A stretch of DNA of 64,000 nucleotides from an uncultured Desulfobacteraceae bacterium (GTDB lineage: Bacteria; Desulfobacterota; Desulfobacteria; Desulfobacterales; UBA5852). This document shows positions 1 to 7,361 of the stretch, piece after piece (position 1 is the first letter of the stretch; the number at the start of each line of letters is the position of its first letter). The stretch is from the NCBI GenBank assembly GCA_913060875.1, contig CAJXSL010000001.1:62001-126000 (forward strand). Reading direction: 5' to 3'. The notes under the pieces were generated by a model. It saw nothing but the letters and a program-made list of their open reading frames with translations, ran no database searches and had not been told where the DNA came from. Made by a program: the position numbers and the translations under genes.

Positions 1-2
1 GG

Positions 3-1091
3 GGCTATTTCGAAGTCGGTCCGGGCATGCACATCGGCAAATTGCGCCAGGCACTGGCCCCCCATAAGGCGCTTTTGCCCGTGTTCCCGGGCAGCGAACC
101 GGTGGCCACTATCGGCGGTTCCATTGCGGTGAACACCAGCGCCCATGCCGTGGACGCGACGTTGTGCAAACCGGGTGACTACGTGCTGGGGTTGGAGGTC
201 GTACTCCCCGACGGCCAGATTCTCAACACCGGCACGGAGTCCACCCGTAAACCGGCCGGCATCGAAGCCACCAAATTCCTGGTGGGCTCCGAGGGCCTGC
301 TGTGCGTCATCACCCGCATTCGCATGCGGTTGATACCCCTGCCCCGGACGGCCAACATCGTGGCCTACTACAAACGTACCGAAGACATTCTTGATGTCGT
401 CATGGCCATGTATCGCCAGGGGCTGCCCACACCGCTGTTCTTCGAATACCTGGATGAAACCTCCTCGCGGATCGGCTTCGAAGCCGTGGGGCTGGCACCG
501 CCGGTTGGAGCGGTGGCCATGATGAGCATGGGGTCGGCCACGCCGGAAGGCTGCCGGGCCAAAGCGGAGCTGTTTCTCGACTTCCTGGCCGGCGGCAATC
601 CCATCGAGGCGCATATCGTGGAAGATAACGATGAATGGGGCAAGATATGGAGCAGCCGGGCCGAAGCCGGCAATTACTGCTACCGCCGTGGCTCCACCTT
701 TGGCAGTGAAGTCACGCCGCGGGTGGACTGCCTGAAAACCGCATTTCTGGAAACCCGCGATGTCATCCTGAATCTCGACAGCTACCAGGGCAATGAATTC
801 TATTCCTTCGGCCACATTGGTGCCCCCACAATACACGGGTATGCCTTCATCCCCTCCAAGGACATTCCCAACGAGGTCAAACAGGCCATCACCCTGGAGG
901 TCCGGGAAAAAACAGAGGCCATCAACGTGAAATACGGCGGCTGCGGGGGGGAGTGGGGCCTAACGGCCCAACGGGCCGGGTTTCTGCAGAAGAAATACGG
1001 CCCGGTATACTATGATTTTCTCATGAAGCTAAAGAAGACCTTCGATCCCAACAATATTCTCAACCGGGGCAACCTGGAGGGCTGGCTGTGA
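3..1091 (+). CDS. FAD-linked oxidase (GlcD/D-lactate dehydrogenase family), 5' truncated by the window edge
   Basis: Catalytic flavoprotein subunit of a 2-hydroxyacid (glycolate or D-lactate type) oxidoreductase. The frame is open from base 3 and the first in-frame ATG (27) lies inside the conserved PCMH FAD-binding domain, so the true start is upstream of the window. Visible marks are the FAD-binding segment with FPGSEPVATIGG followed by AVNTSAHAVD, the long FAD-oxidase C-terminal domain, and the usual family ending DPNNILNRGN. The stop overlaps the GTG start of the next gene (GTGA), so the three genes here are translationally coupled. The partners (a small ferredoxin-like protein and a CCG-domain protein) indicate electron transfer through Fe-S centres to the membrane or to ETF. 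The substrate cannot be read from sequence; lactate or glycolate is an inference from the family. Confidence 0.88.
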   Translation, partial: GYFEVGPGMHIGKLRQALAPHKALLPVFPGSEPVATIGGSIAVNTSAHAVDATLCKPGDYVLGLEVVLPDGQILNTGTESTRKPAGIEATKFLVGSEGLLCVITRIRMRLIPLPRTANIVAYYKRTEDILDVVMAMYRQGLPTPLFFEYLDETSSRIGFEAVGLAPPVGAVAMMSMGSATPEGCRAKAELFLDFLAGGNPIEAHIVEDNDEWGKIWSSRAEAGNYCYRRGSTFGSEVTPRVDCLKTAFLETRDVILNLDSYQGNEFYSFGHIGAPTIHGYAFIPSKDIPNEVKQAITLEVREKTEAINVKYGGCGGEWGLTAQRAGFLQKKYGPVYYDFLMKLKKTFDPNNILNRGNLEGWL

Positions 1092-1429
1092 GGGACGACC
1101 AACAAATCCGCACCGACCTGCTGAAAGAGATCGCCAAATGCCGTGCCTGCCGGTTTTGCGTGGACGTCTGCCCGACCTACCAGGCCTCGGAGGGGGTCGA
1201 GAGCCTGTCCTCCTACGGCCGGTTGCAGATTACCAAATACCTGCTGAACGGCATGCTGGCTTTTGACGATCCGCTGACCTATTGCCTGTATAGCTGCCTG
1301 CAGTGCCGCCGCTGTGAAAGGATGTGCCACAGCAAGGGACAGGCCATCGACATCTGTGCGTTGATCCAGGCGGGGCGCGAGTTGCTGTCCGCCCGTCTGG
1401 CTGAAGGAGGCTCGCATGCAGCACTCTAA
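1088..1429 (+). CDS. Small 4Fe-4S ferredoxin-type subunit (GlcF/HdrC-like)
   Basis: A 113-residue iron-sulfur protein that probably relays electrons from the flavoprotein encoded upstream. Two cysteine clusters are visible: CRACRFCVDVCP near residue 18-29 (CxxCxxCxxxCP, a classical 4Fe-4S binder) and CLYSCLQCRRCERMC around residue 60-75. This corresponds to the N-terminal ferredoxin half of GlcF/HdrD proteins, here encoded as a separate gene. The start is a GTG overlapping the upstream stop; the end overlaps the next start by 14 bp, so all three genes are one transcription and translation unit. Confidence 0.85.
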   Translation: MRDDQQIRTDLLKEIAKCRACRFCVDVCPTYQASEGVESLSSYGRLQITKYLLNGMLAFDDPLTYCLYSCLQCRRCERMCHSKGQAIDICALIQAGRELLSARLAEGGSHAAL

Positions 1430-2426
1430 ACTGCTGGTTTCCCAGGCCCTGCGAACCCTGTGCGGCAACCTGGATCGCACCGGCGACCCCCTGGGCTTGA
1501 AACGCCCCTATTGGCACGATTGGGCCGATGGTTTCAATCTGCCGGCTCGGGGCGAAAATTTGCTGTTCACGGCCCGCATGTACCCCATGCTGCCTTACGT
1601 GGTGCAGGCCACCGAAATGACCGCGGCCGCCCGGCCCCTGTTACCGGCCTTGGGGGTCAAGGCCCTGGCCCGTCTGGCGGAAGTCGTCACGGCGCTGGCG
1701 GCCGAGCCGCTGCTGCGGATCAAGGCCCGCAAGGCCCAGGATATTCGCCGACGGGCCACCGACGCTCTGACCGGCATGGCCGCCGCCCTCCAGCGGAGCG
1801 GGCAGCATGTGGCTTATCTGGGGGAAGAGGAGCCCTACAGTGGTGTCCTCCTTTACGATCTGGGCATGGCCGAGGCGGTTCAGCCGGTTATCCGGAAAAC
1901 GGGTGAACGTCTTGCGGCCAGCGGGGCCCGCACCATCATCACCACCGACCCGCACACCACCTTCATGCTGAAGGAAATTTATCCTCAGCACCTTCCCGGA
2001 TTCACCCCCGAGGTCCGGCACTATCTGGAGGTCCTGGCCGAAACGGATTTAACCGTTGATGAAAAGGTCGCCTCCCGTTTGCCCCGGAAGGTGGTCCTGC
2101 ACGATTCGTGCGTCATGACACGGGATCTGGGCATCATCGATGCGGTGCGCACCGTTCTTGCGCGTCTTGGCATCGAGGTTGTCGAACCCCGCAATGCCAA
2201 AAACGACACCGCCTGTTGCGGCGGACCGGTGGAATATGCCTATCCGGCCTTGAGCCGCTCGGTGGCAGCCATCCGCAGCCGGGAGCTCGCCGAGTTTGCG
2301 GAGAATGTGGTGGTGACCTGCCCCATCTGCCTGATCAACCTGATGAAGCATGAAGCGGACACCGGCATGCGGGTCTGGGATGCCGGGGAAATTTTGTTTC
2401 AAGCTTTTGGGAGGAATGGCGCCTGA
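1416..2426 (+). CDS. CCG-domain (HdrB/GlcF C-terminal-like) iron-sulfur subunit
   Basis: A 336-residue cysteine-rich CCG-domain protein, completing a split GlcF/HdrD-like electron-transfer arm with the preceding ferredoxin. A GGAGG Shine-Dalgarno lies six bases before the ATG. The C-terminal half has a complete CCG motif: a leading Cys in VLHDSC, then ACCGGPVEY, then VTCPICL. The first repeat is degenerate: the place of its CCG reads YSG, and the downstream CPxC reads DPHT, so this copy cannot carry a cluster. Family knowledge: CCG domains bind non-cubane 4Fe-4S clusters or act at disulfide/quinone sites. Separate ferredoxin and CCG genes resemble HdrC/HdrB more than the single-chain GlcF. 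Confidence 0.85.
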   Translation: MQHSKLLVSQALRTLCGNLDRTGDPLGLKRPYWHDWADGFNLPARGENLLFTARMYPMLPYVVQATEMTAAARPLLPALGVKALARLAEVVTALAAEPLLRIKARKAQDIRRRATDALTGMAAALQRSGQHVAYLGEEEPYSGVLLYDLGMAEAVQPVIRKTGERLAASGARTIITTDPHTTFMLKEIYPQHLPGFTPEVRHYLEVLAETDLTVDEKVASRLPRKVVLHDSCVMTRDLGIIDAVRTVLARLGIEVVEPRNAKNDTACCGGPVEYAYPALSRSVAAIRSRELAEFAENVVVTCPICLINLMKHEADTGMRVWDAGEILFQAFGRNGA

Positions 2427-2479
2427 GATGTCCCTGATTCCATGGGACGTGCCCACAATGGGTAAAACAGACTTAACTG

Positions 2480-2690
2480 GTGTCCGTCCATAAATGGTAG
2501 ATTTTGGTTTCTGGCAAGGCCCGAGCGCGTTTTCCCGCTATGCGGGATATGATCCCGCTTGACGGGACTTCCCATCTGATCGATTCCGGTCGGTGGGTGT
2601 CAACCGGAGGAATAGCGCGCTATTGCGAGGATTGAAAACGAGCGAGAACGCCGCCAGGGGCCGAAAGATGCCATTTATGGATGGGCACTA
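2480..2690. repeat. Dispersed repeat family A, full copy with terminal inverted repeats
   Basis: About 211 bp between two convergent genes. The ends are inverted repeats built on TCCATAAATGG (2487-2497) and CCATTTATGGA (2671-2681). Inside are short palindromes around CCCGCTATGCGGG and CCCGCTTGACGGG. The right half (about 2595-2670) matches a second partial copy at 15965-16110, sharing GGTGGGTGTCAACCGGAGG and GAAAACGAGCGAGAACGCC. No ORF is supported. It looks like a MITE-like or structured intergenic element and ends beside the stop codon of the EtfA fusion gene. Confidence 0.7.
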
Positions 2691-2691
2691 A

Positions 2692-4317
2692 CTATATCGT
2701 ATACAACACCACCAGACAGCGGGTGGGGTCGCCGGACAGGCTTTTCAGGCGGTGGGGAATGTAGGAGTTGAAGTGGATGTGCTCGCCGGCTTTGAGAACA
2801 TGGGCCTTCCGGTCCAGGGTCAATTCCAGTTCGCCAGCCATGACGAAGATGAACTCTTCCCCCTCGTGTTTGTAGGCCACCGGCTTGTGGGCCCTGTGGG
2901 GTTCGATGGTCACCATAAAGGCCCGCAGGTGGTCGGCTTCACTGCCTTCGGTGAGGGTTTGGTAGGCGTAATCCTGGGTGCGTCGGACATAGGCTTCCAG
3001 CCGGCGGTCGCGGATGGCCACCTGTTCTTCCTTGCGCAGGAAGGTGCCCGGATCGACGTCGAGAGCGGTGGCCAGGCGTAGCAGGAAGCCGACCGGCGGA
3101 GAGATGGCATTGGCTTCCACCTGCTGAATGAAGTCGGGTGTCTGGCCGGTAGCCTCAGCCAGGGCCTCGATGCTCCAGGCATGCCCCTCCCTTAATTTGC
3201 GGATGCGGGTGCCGAAGGCGTCATCATGCTCGCCTTCGATTTCGGCCTCGCAGAGGACATCGGCCAACTGCCGCATGACGGCCTGGCGGGCGCGTTCGAT
3301 CAGAACCGGCAGGAAGTCATGTGCGTCGGCCACGATGGCCACATCCGCCATCTGAAATATGGCGGCCCCCGGGTCGCGGTTGACGGCCACGATGATATCG
3401 GCCTCCATGATGCCGGCTGTGTACTGGCTGGCGCCGGACGTGCCGATGGAAATGAGCAGGCGGGGCGCCACGCTTTTGCCGGTCTGCCCGATCATGCGGG
3501 CCCCCTCCACCCAGTGCTGGAGCACCGGTGGCCGGGTGGCCCCCACTTCGCCCCCCAGGACGGCGGCCAACTCCCGGACGCTGCGAAAAGCCTTGACGCT
3601 GCCCAGACCGGCACCGCCCACAACGACAATTTCGGCATTTTCCAGTTGCCGCTGGGAATCGGGTGCCGGACGGGAATCCACCAGGCGAAGGGCCGGGGTC
3701 TCGGGCAGGTGATCGACGGTGGCACGCCGGATGTCGGTGGCCGGTGTTTCAACGGGCTTGGCCTGGCAGCAGTGGGGCTGAACTGTGGCAAATCCGGTTC
3801 CCCAGCCTTCTGCAAATGTAATTTCGGAGACAATGGTGCCGCCCCAGGCCGGGCATGCTCCGATGATGCGGCCGTTTGCATCGGCGTAAAGATCCTGGCA
3901 GTCGGCTATCAGACCGGCTTGGCACCGCAGGGCCGCACGGGCTGCCATTTCACGGCCGAAATCGGTCAGGGCCAAAAGGACGAGGCCGGGTTTTTCGTTC
4001 CGGACGGCTTCGGCCAGGGCTTCGGCAAAAAGATCGGCCCGGGGGAGCGAAAACTGATCGTGTTCCAGCACCTGCACCTGATCGGCACCGTGGGCCAGGC
4101 AGGCCGTTTCGACGGAGGTTGCCAGGCCGCAGGCATCCCCTTCGGCAGCCGTCAAATGGACACCCCCCGACGGGGCCAGCAGGCAGGCCACCGTTTGCCC
4201 TCCCAGGGCGACAGCCAGTTCACGTGCTTTCGCGAGGATATTGAGCGAGTAGCCGAACAGGCGGTTGCTGCGGCAATCCATGAACACCCAGATGCTATTT
4301 GTCGTTTGGGCCGGCAT
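2692..4317 (-). CDS. etfA: EtfA (electron transfer flavoprotein alpha) fused to XRE HTH and cupin domains
   Basis: The 541-residue protein starts at the ATG overlapping the etfB stop (TGATG at 4315-4319); a longer in-frame extension is inside etfB and unlikely. Residues about 1-320 are EtfA: an N-terminal Rossmann-like part and the FAD-binding C-terminal part with GQTGKSVAPRL, SIGTSGASQYTAGI and the IVAVNRDPGAAIFQMAD segment. Residues about 367-427 are an XRE-type helix-turn-helix (RIRKLREGHAWSIEALAEA, then IQQVEANAISPP). Residues about 465-541 are a cupin with HEGEEFIFVMAGELEL and GEHIHFNSYIPHR. XRE-cupin regulators commonly sit beside CoA-ester genes; having one covalently joined to EtfA is unusual. 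ETF function with the neighbouring acyl-CoA dehydrogenase is expected; what the regulator half binds is unknown. Confidence 0.88.
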   Translation of the reverse strand: MPAQTTNSIWVFMDCRSNRLFGYSLNILAKARELAVALGGQTVACLLAPSGGVHLTAAEGDACGLATSVETACLAHGADQVQVLEHDQFSLPRADLFAEALAEAVRNEKPGLVLLALTDFGREMAARAALRCQAGLIADCQDLYADANGRIIGACPAWGGTIVSEITFAEGWGTGFATVQPHCCQAKPVETPATDIRRATVDHLPETPALRLVDSRPAPDSQRQLENAEIVVVGGAGLGSVKAFRSVRELAAVLGGEVGATRPPVLQHWVEGARMIGQTGKSVAPRLLISIGTSGASQYTAGIMEADIIVAVNRDPGAAIFQMADVAIVADAHDFLPVLIERARQAVMRQLADVLCEAEIEGEHDDAFGTRIRKLREGHAWSIEALAEATGQTPDFIQQVEANAISPPVGFLLRLATALDVDPGTFLRKEEQVAIRDRRLEAYVRRTQDYAYQTLTEGSEADHLRAFMVTIEPHRAHKPVAYKHEGEEFIFVMAGELELTLDRKAHVLKAGEHIHFNSYIPHRLKSLSGDPTRCLVVLYTI

Positions 4318-5093
4318 CAGTCGAGCAACCCTTTCTCCGTCCATTGCTGGATCAACTGGTCGGTGATAGCGGCCGGCTCCCCTTCGAGGAACTGGCATTG
4401 GCGCTCACGCTTGCAGGGCTTCAGGGAAACCACACGGGTGGGGGAGCCCGTTTCGCCGATTTCTTCCGGCGTCAGATCAAGGTCGGCCAGCCCGAGGGTT
4501 TCCACCGCCTGGTCGTCGAAGGCCTGGGCCAGTCCCGCCAGCTCGATGTCCCGGGGCGGGCAGATGTCCGGCCGGACAGTCAGCGCGGCCGGGAAATCGA
4601 TCTCGAAAGATTCCACCAGATGATCCATGGTGCGTTCCACCTGCAGGTGATTGTCGGCGGGCCGGAAGGCGTGGACCCCGGTCACCAGGGGCAAGTCCAG
4701 GGCCACCGCTGTTTGCGGTCCCACCTGGCCGGTATCGCTGTCCGCCGTGCGGGTGCCGTAAAGCACCAGATGATAGGGAGCCAGTTTCCGAATGGCGGCT
4801 GCCAGAGTTGTAGAAGTGGCCAGGGTGTCGGCGCCGGCCAGGGCCGGATCGCTGGCCAGCACGGCGCGATCGGCGCCCATGGCCAGGGCCTCGGCCAGGA
4901 TGACACGGCCGGTGGGGGGACCCATGGATAAAACGGTCACACTGCCGCCATAGTGAGCCTTCAACTGCAAGGCCGTTTCCAGGGCCGGCAGGTCGAACGG
5001 ATTGAAGCGATTGTTGGCCGTCGAGCGCACGATCCGGCCCCGGGGGGCCTGGGCCACGACGGCTTTGATACAGACGATTGTGTGGAACGTCAT
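4317..5093 (-). CDS. etfB: Electron transfer flavoprotein beta subunit EtfB
   Basis: The 258-residue EtfB carries the typical NxFNPFDLPALE, VLSMGPPTGRVILAEALAMG, ADRAVLASD and TADSDTGQVGP signatures of the nucleotide-binding domain. The start is placed at the ATG of MTFHTIVCIK (5093), preceded by GAAGGAAAG; the frame stays open upstream but runs into a dispersed repeat fragment. It forms the heterodimer with the downstream EtfA fusion (stop/start overlap TGATG) and receives electrons from the acyl-CoA dehydrogenase encoded upstream in the same operon. Cytoplasmic, delivering electrons to ETF:quinone oxidoreductase or, if confurcating, to a lactate-type dehydrogenase. Confidence 0.92.
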   Translation of the reverse strand: MTFHTIVCIKAVVAQAPRGRIVRSTANNRFNPFDLPALETALQLKAHYGGSVTVLSMGPPTGRVILAEALAMGADRAVLASDPALAGADTLATSTTLAAAIRKLAPYHLVLYGTRTADSDTGQVGPQTAVALDLPLVTGVHAFRPADNHLQVERTMDHLVESFEIDFPAALTVRPDICPPRDIELAGLAQAFDDQAVETLGLADLDLTPEEIGETGSPTRVVSLKPCKRERQCQFLEGEPAAITDQLIQQWTEKGLLD

Positions 5094-5114
5094 CGCCAGC
5101 TTTCCTTCGTTTGG

Positions 5115-5170
5115 ATCTAAACCCCCTTGGCGAGGGCGGTATGAGGCTTTCCGCTTTGCGGGAGGCGCCT
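5115..5170. repeat. Fragment of dispersed repeat family B
   Basis: In the 135-bp gap between the acyl-CoA dehydrogenase and etfB, the stretch with CCCCCTTGGCGAGGGCGG and TTCCGCTTTGCGGGAGGCG resembles the right half of the elements at 49681-49795 and 57270-57382. It probably forms a small hairpin in the operon leader. Confidence 0.45.
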
Positions 5171-5228
5171 CACAAACGGTTGCCAAACCCGACCGAATGG
5201 CTCCCGCGTCGCTTTTTCCCGTTGTGGA

Positions 5229-6377
5229 TCATCCCATCGATTGCAATACGGATCGGGCGATGACCATTTTGTGAACCTCCGAGGTGCCTTCGTAAATCCG
5301 GGTGACCCGGGCATCCCGGTAGAAACGCTCCACGGCATAGGCTTTGGAATAACCATACCCGCCATGAATCTGTACGGCCGCGTCCGTCACCTGGCAGGCG
5401 ATTTCGGAAGCGAAGAGCTTGGCCATGGCCGATTCCTGGCCAAACGGCGCGTTTTTATCTTTCAATTCGGCGGCGCGGTAGACCATGAGCCGGGCGGCCT
5501 GAATTTGGGTGGCCATGTCGGCGATCATCATTTGCACGGCCTGGTGGTTTTCGATAGGAGTGCCGAAAGTCCGGCGCTGCCGGGCATACTGCACGGCTTC
5601 CTCCAGGGCGCCCTGGGCTATCCCCACCGCCTGGGCGGCGATGCCCATGCGGCCGGTATCCAGGGCGGCCATGCCGATTTGCAGACCCTGTCCCGCCCGG
5701 CCAATCAAATGATCACGGGGCACCCGGCAGTCGTAAAGCCGGATGGAACTGACCGGATTGGCGCGCATGCCGCACAGGTTCTCCAGGTCGCCCACCACGA
5801 AACCCGGCAGGCCCCGCTCCGCCACCACCACGCTGATGCCCTTGCGGCCGGCGGCCGGGTCGGTGCGGGCAAAGATCAGGCAGATATCAGCCACACCGCC
5901 GTTGGTGACGAACACCTTGTTGGCATTGAGGATATAATCGTCACCGTCGGCAATGGCTGTGGCGCTGACGGCGCCGGCATCGGAGCCGGCATTGGGTTCG
6001 GTCAGGCAGAAGGCGCCGATTTTTTCGCCCCGGGCCATGGGGCGGACCCAACGCTCTTTTTGACGATCGGTGCCGAAGGCCATCAGGGGATACACCGCCA
6101 CGCTGTTGTGCACCGTGACGCACAACCCCATGGCCGCGCAGACCCGTGAAATTTCTTCGATGATGATGGCATAACTGACAGCATCCAGGCCGGCCCCGTC
6201 CATGGTCCGGGGAACCTGGATGCCGAAATAGCCCAGCCCGGCCATTTTTTCCACGATATCCCAGGGGAACCGGGCTTCCTGGTCGATCTCGGCTGCAATG
6301 GGGCGCAGTTCGCGTTCACAGAAGGTCCGTACACTGCGCCTTACGGCAATATGTTTGTCGGCCAGAAGCTTATCCAT
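5229..6377 (-). CDS. Acyl-CoA dehydrogenase
   Basis: A 382-residue FAD-dependent acyl-CoA dehydrogenase catalysing alpha,beta-oxidation of an acyl-CoA thioester and passing electrons to EtfAB encoded downstream. Visible features: the FAD/substrate segment CLTEPNAGSDAGAVSATA, VTNGGVADICLIFART, the helix with RTFGTPIENHQAVQ, the QIHGGYGYSKAYAVERFYRDAR stretch (split for reading) and the active-site loop IYEGTSEVHK with the catalytic Glu. Length is typical for short/medium-chain members. The ATG at 6377 (MDKLLADKH) is chosen because it has CAGGA upstream and begins the family's N-terminal helix; the upstream 16 residues of open frame are not family-like. Likely first gene of an acd-etfB-etfA operon. 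Confidence 0.93.
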   Translation of the reverse strand: MDKLLADKHIAVRRSVRTFCERELRPIAAEIDQEARFPWDIVEKMAGLGYFGIQVPRTMDGAGLDAVSYAIIIEEISRVCAAMGLCVTVHNSVAVYPLMAFGTDRQKERWVRPMARGEKIGAFCLTEPNAGSDAGAVSATAIADGDDYILNANKVFVTNGGVADICLIFARTDPAAGRKGISVVVAERGLPGFVVGDLENLCGMRANPVSSIRLYDCRVPRDHLIGRAGQGLQIGMAALDTGRMGIAAQAVGIAQGALEEAVQYARQRRTFGTPIENHQAVQMMIADMATQIQAARLMVYRAAELKDKNAPFGQESAMAKLFASEIACQVTDAAVQIHGGYGYSKAYAVERFYRDARVTRIYEGTSEVHKMVIARSVLQSMG

Positions 6378-6744
6378 TGACGTATCCTGTGGAACGGGCT
6401 GGGAGCAGACCAAATGCCCGTGCACCCGATTGTCGAAAGGGTGCAGATATCAATATTTCAACGACACGTCAAATCCGCTGAACCGCGCGAGGGACAGAAC
6501 ACCCCTGTCATTTCGAAATACCTGGCGTATGGGAAACCGGATACTCATTGATAATGAATGCTTTTCCCTGGTTTGGGCGAATTTTTTGGCCTTTCGAGGG
6601 GCGGTCATTATCGCCGCGCTACAGCGGAAAAAAATTATCTAAAAAAATAATGGTGTGTTGGGGCGGAAGGCATGTTGTCAGTGGTGTGGATGGCACTGCT
6701 TTTGCTTTACTTTCAGAACGTTGGTGTTGGAAAGGAGATCCGCA
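6378..6744. other. Divergent intergenic region with leaders of both flanking units
   Basis: These 367 bp separate the leftward acyl-CoA dehydrogenase operon from the rightward PEP-CTERM-like gene. Besides the sigma-54 promoter near its right end (listed separately) I see no gene. It is clearly more AT-rich than the neighbouring genes. Confidence 0.5.
6691..6706 (+). promoter_or_regulatory. Sigma-54 (-24/-12) promoter
   Basis: TGGCACTGCTTTTGCT matches the RpoN consensus TGGCACG-N4-TTGCW at every invariant position, with the GG and GC dinucleotides at the required 10-bp spacing. The predicted start is about 12 bp downstream of the GC (near 6717), giving a leader of about 28 nt before the ATG at 6745. 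No activator gene is adjacent; the only sigma-54 activator in the window is at 31201-32583. Confidence 0.72.
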
Positions 6745-6951
6745 ATGCGCTTTGCTGTGGTTTTACCGGCCTTATTGCTCATGATATTGCCTCGGGCAAT
6801 GGGGGTCGCCATGGCAGCTGATCCCGCCTGGAGGATGCTTTCGTCAAGCCACCCGGCATGGTTGAGCATTGAGTCGCCAATGCTCATCATGCTGGGATGC
6901 GGCCTGCTGGGCCTGGCCGGCCTGGGGCGGAAAGCGTTGCGTAACGATTAA
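6745..6951 (+). CDS. Small exported protein with PEP-CTERM-like C-terminal sorting signal
   Basis: A 68-residue protein with a strong ribosome-binding site (AAAGGAGAT) 5 bases before the ATG. It has an N-terminal signal peptide (MRFAVVLPALLLMILPRAMG, cleavage probably after VAMAA), a mature part of only about 20 residues, then ESP followed by the hydrophobic MLIMLGCGLLGLAGLGRK and a basic tail. That tripartite end is the layout of PEP-CTERM exosortase signals, although the PEP box is replaced by ESP. The sigma-54 promoter upstream fits known control of exosortase/exopolysaccharide loci by RpoN-dependent PrsR regulators. Exosortase itself is not in the window. Function is unknown; it could be a matrix or envelope peptide. 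Confidence 0.7.
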   Translation: MRFAVVLPALLLMILPRAMGVAMAADPAWRMLSSSHPAWLSIESPMLIMLGCGLLGLAGLGRKALRND

Positions 6952-6963
6952 ACAGGGATCATC

Positions 6964-7158
6964 ATGCCCACGGAAACCCACGACAACGAAACGGAACGGC
7001 GATCGGGTATCGATCGTCGCCAATTTACCTACGCCCTGCATATCCCGGAGCGCAGGATTCGCAAAGAACGCCGCCGTCGATGGCGCAAGCGTTCCCGGCG
7101 TCTGCCGGAAGCCATGGCGCTTGAAGCATTGGAAACCCCTCCGACAAATGCCGGTTGA
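6964..7158 (+). CDS. Small basic conserved hypothetical protein
   Basis: A 64-residue, very Arg-rich protein starting 12 bp after the PEP-CTERM-like gene with AGGGATC upstream. It contains ERRSGIDRRQFTYALHIPER followed by an arginine-rich helix RIRKERRRRWRKRSRR. I recall similar 'RRSGIDRRQF' small proteins from Desulfobacterota but no function. The charge suggests nucleic acid or polyanion binding. Probably co-transcribed from the sigma-54 promoter. Confidence 0.62.
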   Translation: MPTETHDNETERRSGIDRRQFTYALHIPERRIRKERRRRWRKRSRRLPEAMALEALETPPTNAG

Positions 7159-7275
7159 ATTTTCCTGATTCTGCGAGCAATCCACCCTAATTCCAATCGT
7201 AATATTTCACCTCGGGAGGAAGCCCCAGAGAGGTTGTACCGCTAAGGTGCGACTAATTTCTTTCTCTCTTTTTTT

Positions 7276-7357
7276 CCCGGAGAAGGAAAAGAATCAATCA
7301 CGCCTTTGCTGAAAACGGTGTGACAGGCTTCAACCGTCCGTGTCCCGCTTCACCCTG
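7276..7357. repeat. Dispersed repeat family C, copy 1
   Basis: Aligns with 49352-49440. Shared blocks are an AT-rich hairpin around CCCGGAGAAGGAAAAG, then AATCACGCC..., CTGAAAACGG and GTGACAGGCTTCA. The segment CACGCC...GGTGTG can form a 6-bp stem here (with one G-T wobble) and CACGCC...GGCGTG in the other copy. It lies between convergent genes and may act as a bidirectional terminator. Confidence 0.55.
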
Positions 7358-7361
7358 AGTG

